DNA of 64,000 bases. Source: Saccharomycopsis crataegensis (lineage: Eukaryota > Ascomycota > Saccharomycetes > Ascoideales > Saccharomycopsidaceae). Each line of letters opens with the position of its first letter. Within the stretch, counting starts at the first letter, position 1. The notes below the pieces were generated by a model, which had not been told where the DNA came from, made no database searches, and saw only the letters and a program-made list of their open reading frames with translations. Of the stretch, positions 58,455 through 64,000 are shown one piece after another. Made by a program: the position numbers and the translations under genes. The stretch is from the NCBI RefSeq assembly GCF_037102585.1, contig NW_027043837.1, positions 558,001 to 622,000 of the forward strand, read 5' to 3'.

Positions 58455-60140
58455 TCAAGGTGAGCTTTCCATCTTTTGCTTCTTCTTCTTATTACCTTTA
58501 CCAACTGCCTCGACCTTTTCCAATTGGAAAACTCTCGTTCCCCACATAACGTAACCACCACCACCTCTACTGGTCATGACTGGATGAATTTTCCCTGGAA
58601 CCGCTTGATAGCTTCTTGCTCTGGTTTCATAAACACTTGCTCCCAAGATTGGAATGTTTTGATTTGCAATCGCGTGGAAAGTTTCCACCAATAGTTCTTT
58701 AAACTGACTGTAAATAACCACGGATCTTGAGCCACCAACCTTACCTATAAGACTCTCAAGAACCGAAGGAATGTATAATGTCGTTAGAAGAATGAGCCCG
58801 TCAAAGTTTCCTGATTTGCAAGTTTTGAGAATTTTGATTAAGTCGGAGTAGTTTGAGAATTTTTTAACGTAGCGAGCTTTTTTAGTTTTCAGTAACTTAT
58901 CAACCTCATCTTTAGGTAATGGTTTAAAGAATGCGCAGGCTTCATCGCTCGCCAAAATGTCATCGATTGGGCTGATAAATTGTAAGAAATCAATAGTTTT
59001 AACCATCTTGTTAATATATACCGGTGGATAGTTGGAATATCTTTCTAATGCCGTCAAATTCACGTGTTCATTTTCAGAAACCACCACGATTTCCCCTTGA
59101 CCATTCATTCTTTCCAACATACAGTAAGTGAGGAGCCCTAAAGATTCGTCCATAATCAAGTATCTGCCCCCTGGTCTAACGTTAGCAAGGTTCAAGATAT
59201 ACGCCATTGATTCCTCACTCAAGTCCAAACTCTTGCGGATATCTTTGTTGTCAATGTAATAGTTCAACAATTCTTTTGCCGATATGTATTCAATGATGAA
59301 GAATCTTGAGTATTTTTCCCGTTTACGCCTGAGGTACTTGGCTTGAGAATATTTGGTCTTTTTATCAAAGTTCCCGTGCTGGTTGATGATCGATTCGATG
59401 ATTTTTCTACCGGTCTCCGAACTGTAACTTTGCTTTTTCATCGCCTCAATTTCCAAGGTTGAAAGGGTTTGCACTTTTGCTCCCAAATCTACCAAATTAC
59501 TATTATCCTCGGAGAATTTCATAAGTTTTTCGATGATATCTGCTTTATCTTTATTTGTTTGATCGGCAGAGTTTTGGAGTTGGTTGGCAATTTCTTGGTT
59601 TTCATTTGCTTGCTGTTTCCCTTGCTGTTTTTGTTGTTGTTGTTGTTGTTCTACTTCTATTTCCTCCTCCTCTTCCTCCTCCTCTTCATCATCACCACCA
59701 CCACCAATAGACGCACTGATTTCATCAAACACAGGTCGACCATCAACTGGTTTCACATTATCATTATCCATTACTTCGAAAGTCTGGCCGAATTTATAAC
59801 CAAGGATCTGGTTGACTTGGAAATTCCCAAACTTCCCCAAACTGACAACCCTATCCTTCTTCAACTCGACCAACTTGGACCCTTGGGACGGGAGTCTGAC
59901 GAGTACCCATTCGTTTTCTTTGATATGCGTGATGTTTTTAAGATATAGTTTTGGATCGAAGTTTCTAGGCTCATCTGGGTTGCCAGTTAACTCGTTTGGT
60001 GCTGACACTGGGTTGAACGCAGCTATTTGATCTAGAATGGTGTCTAATTTAGCAAGGCCTTCAGTTTCAATCACTGGATTTTGAAGATTAAAAGCGGGCT
60101 GTGGATCAGACGAGCCATTGCTTGGAACAGTGTCTGTCAT
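58455..60140 (-). CDS. TRM6: tRNA m1A58 methyltransferase non-catalytic subunit Trm6 (Gcd10)
   Basis: Trm6 pairs with catalytic Trm61 to methylate A58 in tRNA, needed for initiator tRNA stability. The 561-residue protein has KENEWVLVRLPSQGSKLVEL near residue 75, KKQSYSSETGRKIIESIINQ near 235, and an Rossmann-like C-terminal half with RPGGRYLIMDESLGLLTYCM but no SAM motif, as expected of the inactive partner. Near the end, YETRARSYQAVPGKIHPVMT then SRGGGGYVMWGTRVF is the signature of Gcd10/Trm6. An acidic run and a Gln run (EEEEEE, QQQQQ) form an insert near residues 150-180. The ATG is read from 60140. Confidence 0.94.
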   Translation of the reverse strand: MTDTVPSNGSSDPQPAFNLQNPVIETEGLAKLDTILDQIAAFNPVSAPNELTGNPDEPRNFDPKLYLKNITHIKENEWVLVRLPSQGSKLVELKKDRVVSLGKFGNFQVNQILGYKFGQTFEVMDNDNVKPVDGRPVFDEISASIGGGGDDEEEEEEEEEIEVEQQQQQQKQQGKQQANENQEIANQLQNSADQTNKDKADIIEKLMKFSEDNSNLVDLGAKVQTLSTLEIEAMKKQSYSSETGRKIIESIINQHGNFDKKTKYSQAKYLRRKREKYSRFFIIEYISAKELLNYYIDNKDIRKSLDLSEESMAYILNLANVRPGGRYLIMDESLGLLTYCMLERMNGQGEIVVVSENEHVNLTALERYSNYPPVYINKMVKTIDFLQFISPIDDILASDEACAFFKPLPKDEVDKLLKTKKARYVKKFSNYSDLIKILKTCKSGNFDGLILLTTLYIPSVLESLIGKVGGSRSVVIYSQFKELLVETFHAIANQNIPILGASVYETRARSYQAVPGKIHPVMTSRGGGGYVMWGTRVFQLEKVEAVGKGNKKKKQKMESSP

Positions 60141-60709
60141 TTCTGTAATAAATGCCGTATTTATGTATTATTTCGTGATAAACAGAGAAAAAAGCAGAAA
60201 ACTGATAAAAGTTGAAAAAATTTTTTTTAATGGAAATCAGCCATGAGGGTGCAGGACCCCTACTTATTCAAGAGATGTCGAAAGTAGGTGATAACAATAA
60301 TAATAACAATAATAATAATAATAATATAATATAATATGAGAAAGTGTTTTATGAAGAAGAAAGATAACAACAATAAACCAGAAGAAGAAAAATGTATAGA
60401 TAAACAAACCATTTTTAAACAAAGTTTTGACGAAATCATGCAGAGATTTAACCAAATCAAGTAGAGAAACAGACAGACGAGTGAGTATTCAAAGAACTCC
60501 ATCAAATCACAAGAAAAAAAAAAAAGAACAAGAAAGAAATATAAAGAAGTATCATTAAAATAGAGATAGCAGAATACCAAAAAAAAAAAAAAAATAACAA
60601 CAAAATAAAATATAAAAAATAAAGCCAGCCAACGATTCCCTCCTAAATTGTCCAAAACTTGTTAACCACAATACTCAATAAAAGAACTAATAATTTTCGG
60701 AAAAGACCT
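60141..60709. other. TRM6 promoter and 3' side of the next gene
   Basis: A-rich and AT-rich sequence, with (AAT)n near 60296-60330 and A runs near 60513-60525 and 60580-60595. No gene seen. Confidence 0.55.
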
Positions 60710-61240
60710 TTATTGCATCATCTTTCTTGAATGATACCGTTGAATCAACTGATCAATGTCTATCGAATCACCATCGAAATTACTGTAATCGAACCGATCA
60801 TTCAAACTCCATTTGTACTTCATCAATTCATTCGACATGATATTGATCACCAAGGTAATCTTCTCGTCCTCGGTCATGTTGGTCGCGACAATATCCAAGA
60901 AATGTAGAATCTTTGGTTTGAGATCGTCCAATACCCTTTGCTTACTCGTCAATTGCTGGTGGTATCTTCTACGCTCAAGGTACAACAACAACCCAAAGCA
61001 AAACGCAAAGAAAATAACGTTGAACACCGTCAAGGCGACGATTTCTCCCGACGATAGCTGATGTTTACTTCCGAAAAGCTTCTTCAATATGAACGTTGGT
61101 TCGCCCTCGGGTGTTGCTGCCATCGGATAGCTGGTGGTGATCGGAGATTCCGCAGAGTTTTCGGCCAATGCATCGTAGACGTTGGTTATTTTCGAAGGGT
61201 TATTGAGGATATAGTGGTTAGCAGTATTGATAGGGGACAT
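60710..61240 (-). CDS. single-pass membrane protein, unrecognised
   Basis: I do not recognise this protein. The ATG read from 61240 gives MSPINTANHYILNNPSKITN and 176 residues; an upstream extension in frame lacks an ATG near it. It has a Ser/Thr/Asn-rich N-terminal half, one strong membrane segment near residues 85-105 (IVALTVFNVIFFAFCFGLLL) followed by YLERRRYHQQ, and a charged C-terminal domain of about 70 residues with helices (LDIVATNMTEDEKITLVINI). The Arg-rich side after the segment suggests the C-terminus faces the cytosol. The gene shares a 186-bp divergent promoter with the next one. Confidence 0.65.
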   Translation of the reverse strand: MSPINTANHYILNNPSKITNVYDALAENSAESPITTSYPMAATPEGEPTFILKKLFGSKHQLSSGEIVALTVFNVIFFAFCFGLLLYLERRRYHQQLTSKQRVLDDLKPKILHFLDIVATNMTEDEKITLVINIMSNELMKYKWSLNDRFDYSNFDGDSIDIDQLIQRYHSRKMMQ

Positions 61241-61426
61241 TGTGTTATTATTATCGTTTAACCTGGTGAATATTGTTCGGATAAGGCAGTGCCATCTATT
61301 ATATCCAGGGGGGAGTTTTCTCTCCTTTTTTAACACAAAAAAAAACCCCAACCAAAAATGCCAAAATGGGCAGCGATGAGATGAACGGATGATTTATATT
61401 ATATATTATTGACGCTCACACCCAAC

Positions 61427-62410
61427 ATGATCACCACCACCAGCAAGAAACACAAGCCAACTGACGAAAGTACCCCGTTGTTACTGTCAGCTCCTCTGTG
61501 GGACGATCTGAGTCTTCTTCCCCCGCCTCCTCCTTATAGCCAGTCTTACGAATCGAATCATCATGATTTACAATCTAAAAAAATGAGCAAATTTCCTTTG
61601 AATATCCCACGGCTCATAAAATTACTGGTGGTAATAATGACAGTGGCAATTTGTGGGTTTGTTGCGATAAATATCTGGTTGATTGGCCCCCACTCCCAGG
61701 AGTATATCGAGAAATCCTTGGACGTTGAGGCCAAGAGCGTCGAGTTTGCAGGAATCGGAAAAGGTTTCTCTAGTGTAGGGATCAACGTTCAACTTGAAAC
61801 CAGCTTTGATTACAACAAGCTCAATAACAGCTACTTAGCCTCAGTTTTTCAACTCAATGGCCGAGTTTTCAAATCGGTAGACATATCTTTAGACGATATT
61901 GAAATAAAGCTATTGGATAAACAAGACGAGGACTCGAACCCTCAAAACATTCAAGATTATTTGATCAAGTTGGGGTATATGAACATTCCTCCTTTCAATT
62001 TGAGGATCGAACAACAAACCCCAACCACCCTTGATTTGTTGATCACATTGCAACCAAACCGCAGGGAACTTTATCGGTTCTTGAAGAAACTACTGGAAAA
62101 AATGCAAAACGGGGAAAAGTTTATAATCTTTAGATTGTTTGCTAAAAGTCAGATGTCATTAAACTTGGGTATTATCCCTACTTGGAAGAAGTTCCCGGTT
62201 GATGTTGATCAAACCATTAACTTATCACCACAAATGGGATCATTAGAGTCATTTTTGGACCTGGTAATTGACTTTGTTGTACATGAGAATACCGAAGATG
62301 GGAAACCAATTACCAATGCTCCATCGGCACTGGCAGGAATTTCCAAGATGTTGATTGATAAGGTTGGCAAACCTGGATTGAATAGTTTAATTTCATTGTT
62401 GAGTCGGTGA
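61427..62410 (+). CDS. single-pass membrane protein with a large lumenal domain, unrecognised
   Basis: The ATG at 61427 gives 327 residues; an earlier in-frame stretch has no ATG. The short N-terminus has TDESTPLLLSAPLWDDL, an acidic di-leucine-like signal (E-x-x-P-L-L) often used to sort proteins to the vacuole. One membrane segment lies near residues 65-90 (LIKLLVVIMTVAICGFVAIN). The rest (about 230 residues) is beta-rich with alternating hydrophobics (VGINVQLETSFDYNKLNNSY, LDLLITLQPNRREL) and could be a LEA-2-type fold, as in vacuolar Tag1-like proteins. That is an inference from pattern only. Predicted type II topology with the C-terminal domain in the lumen. Confidence 0.65.
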   Translation: MITTTSKKHKPTDESTPLLLSAPLWDDLSLLPPPPPYSQSYESNHHDLQSKKMSKFPLNIPRLIKLLVVIMTVAICGFVAINIWLIGPHSQEYIEKSLDVEAKSVEFAGIGKGFSSVGINVQLETSFDYNKLNNSYLASVFQLNGRVFKSVDISLDDIEIKLLDKQDEDSNPQNIQDYLIKLGYMNIPPFNLRIEQQTPTTLDLLITLQPNRRELYRFLKKLLEKMQNGEKFIIFRLFAKSQMSLNLGIIPTWKKFPVDVDQTINLSPQMGSLESFLDLVIDFVVHENTEDGKPITNAPSALAGISKMLIDKVGKPGLNSLISLLSR

Positions 62411-62751
62411 TTGGGGGATCTCTTTTTTTTTTCTTTTCTTTTTCTGTTTGCTCTCTTAGATTGCTAGTACATCAGAGTTTAGCACTTGGTATTTAATTTT
62501 GGTTCTTAATGATTTGATGTTTTATTGTCTTGTAATTTATAAGAAGATTGAAGATTGTAGTGCTACCGGCTGCTTGTGTTTGTTATACCAGCAAGGCGGG
62601 TCATCGCTCCACGGATTGCACCACATGGAAAATAATCCACAGATCCCCTTATCCACACACACACACGCACACACACACACTCTGCCCATCAATCAATCCA
62701 GCCCCCTCTCTCTCCCTCCCTCCCCAACCTACAAATCCCACTGCTCTTAAG
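62411..62751. other. promoter of the RING-finger gene
   Basis: Contains T runs after 62410, an (AC)n run near 62656-62681 and a pyrimidine-rich stretch near 62700-62728. No gene seen. Confidence 0.55.
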
Positions 62752-64000
62752 ATGCCCACCGACGTCGAAACGTATCGATACCAACGGAACTTGACAGTAT
62801 ATCATTCAAGCGATCAATACAAACCATACACACCTTATCAATATTACCAAGGCACCAAGAACATCCGTGACTTTCTTAACAAGTATGGCAAACAACCATC
62901 GGGATTCTTGAACAATTTACCAATCTTTGAATGCTTGGGGTATCAAGAATCGATAACTGCAAGGAATTCCGATGCACTAAAATACAAGATTGCTGAGAAC
63001 TATATGGAACGAGAGGAAATTGATATATCTAAGAAGAAGAAGAAGAAGAATCATGGGACGACGGACCTTGAAGATGTAACAAAAAACTCTTACGGATTTG
63101 ATATTTCCCAATTAATCGATTTTCACCACCATCATTATGTAAATGATGAATTTTCAATATATCAGGCAATTGCCAACTATCCTAGAGAGAAAAATCTAGA
63201 AGATACTAGTGAATTCGACGGGCTTTTAACTCCTGAAATATATCATCCCAGCACGTACTTCTCAATTTCCAAACCCCACGATATATTAACCTATATGAAT
63301 AATTTTTATGAGATTCGGATTGTGAGGATTGGAGAAAACTTTTGCATCGAGTCATTTAATGTGGAACTTACTGCCCATGGCTGGATCATTGTCACCCTGG
63401 TCTACACTTATATGGGGGTCACCTACAAGACGATATTGAAAGAACACCACTCCAAAACAACTTTCTCCATCAAATCATACGTTGAGTATAATAATTTGAT
63501 TGAGATTTTCGCCAATTTCATCTTAGACCAAATGATTCAAGTGGCGTACGTGAAGTTCGATGGTCATGGTGATTTTTATTGTCCGGTGTGTATGAATGAC
63601 GATTCGGAATCGTCAATAAATCCGGTGAGGATCTTGAAATGTCGACATACGTTATGTCAAGGATGTTTGAAAGAGTGGAGTCATATCAAATCGCAATGTC
63701 CTTATTGTAACGCCACGTTTTCTAATTTCAAAAAATTCCCCCGTTATTTGACCCATCAACAGATATTCATGTCGAAATATTGGAAGTTGAAAGTGTTGCT
63801 CAATGATACGCCAATGTTTCAGCTACTACAAGAATTTGGGAAATTACAAACTGGGTTAGTGGAGCCAAGCTTGAATGTAAACATGATCAGTTTGATGACA
63901 ATCTTGACCAGTAAAGCTAAAATGTTGGCAATGACCCAAGACTTTGACAAGCGGGAAATCGATTTTAATAAGTGTATTGAAATTGATAATTCGTTGAAAT
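62752..64000 (+). CDS. RING-finger protein, probable E3 ubiquitin ligase, 3' partial
   Basis: Open from the ATG at 62752 to the window end without a stop (416 residues visible). The first 270 residues show no domain that I recognise; they hold a Lys run (KKKKK near residue 95) and a stretch of beta-like text (GWIIVTLVYTYMGVTYKTIL). Near residues 275-325 is a C3HC4 RING: CPVC, 14 residues between, then CRHTLCQGCLKEW and, 10 residues later, CPYC. RING domains of this type recruit E2 enzymes, so a ubiquitin ligase is likely. The region after the RING is Leu-rich and helical. The gene continues off the right edge. Confidence 0.85.
   Translation, partial: MPTDVETYRYQRNLTVYHSSDQYKPYTPYQYYQGTKNIRDFLNKYGKQPSGFLNNLPIFECLGYQESITARNSDALKYKIAENYMEREEIDISKKKKKKNHGTTDLEDVTKNSYGFDISQLIDFHHHHYVNDEFSIYQAIANYPREKNLEDTSEFDGLLTPEIYHPSTYFSISKPHDILTYMNNFYEIRIVRIGENFCIESFNVELTAHGWIIVTLVYTYMGVTYKTILKEHHSKTTFSIKSYVEYNNLIEIFANFILDQMIQVAYVKFDGHGDFYCPVCMNDDSESSINPVRILKCRHTLCQGCLKEWSHIKSQCPYCNATFSNFKKFPRYLTHQQIFMSKYWKLKVLLNDTPMFQLLQEFGKLQTGLVEPSLNVNMISLMTILTSKAKMLAMTQDFDKREIDFNKCIEIDNSLK

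Noticed and set aside
59469-59948. Plus-strand frame of 159 codons
   Set aside because: It lies antisense to TRM6, whose protein is clearly conserved.
1-64000. CUG-Ser decoding
   Set aside because: CTG occurs at hydrophobic positions in the GSK-3, COQ2-like and GATA-factor proteins, so reading it as Leu fits better; not proven without tRNA data.

Overview
The window is nuclear DNA from a budding yeast (Saccharomycotina). Evidence: compact, AT-rich sequence with about 27 protein genes, almost all with a recognisable Saccharomyces-type counterpart; short introns close to the 5' ends of genes with TACTAAC-like branch points; cell-wall genes of the CRH, GPI-mannoprotein and GLEYA-adhesin types; and yeast-specific factors (TAF3, SNF11-like, WWM1, RIM11, JEN permeases). 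CTG codons sit at hydrophobic positions in several conserved proteins, so I see no sign of CUG-to-Ser decoding. I cannot name the species. I saw no tRNA, rRNA, CRISPR array or convincing transposon.

Layout. 1-6 kb: 3' part of an ERV2-like ER sulfhydryl oxidase, a block of decayed or heavily interrupted coding text (1.9-3.2 kb), then a GATA zinc-finger regulator with a 5' intron. 6.5-16 kb: BDP1 (TFIIIB), a RIM11-type GSK-3 kinase and a large leucine-rich-repeat protein with a PP1-docking motif, all on the minus strand. 16-18.7 kb: gene-poor, AT-rich, with decayed coding scraps. 18.8-21.5 kb: a GLEYA-like adhesin with exact 240-bp and 120-bp tandem repeats; a 2-nt shift in its Ser-Gly/Asp array separates it from its own GPI tail. 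22.6-27 kb: two tandem JEN-type carboxylate permeases. 29-38.7 kb: a COQ2-like UbiA prenyltransferase, MSH4, an HST2-like sirtuin, RQC2 and RET3. 39-49 kb: TAF3, WWM1, a HAD phosphatase, MTQ1, STH1 and GRX5. 50-56.5 kb: a cell-wall cluster of CRH transglycosylase, GPI mannoprotein and second CRH. 56.8-64 kb: SNF11-like subunit, TRM6, two unrecognised membrane proteins in divergent orientation, and a RING-finger gene running off the right end.

Five genes (GATA factor, RQC2, TAF3, WWM1, GRX5) need a first exon and intron to give a complete conserved N-terminus. I rebuilt each by reading donor, branch point, acceptor and frame. RQC2 has a 6-nt coding first exon, and the model restores its catalytic Asp9, Asp98 and Arg99. 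WWM1 uses an odd donor (GTTCGT).

Most neighbouring genes are unrelated in function, as is usual in yeast. The exceptions are the JEN pair and the CRH-mannoprotein-CRH cluster, where both CRH promoters carry TGAAACA (Ste12-type) motifs. The most interesting signals are the adhesin's frame-shifted repeat array, the altered NAD-loop and myristoylation-like start of the sirtuin, the perfect CCG-N6-CGG palindrome upstream of the permeases, and the two decayed coding blocks.
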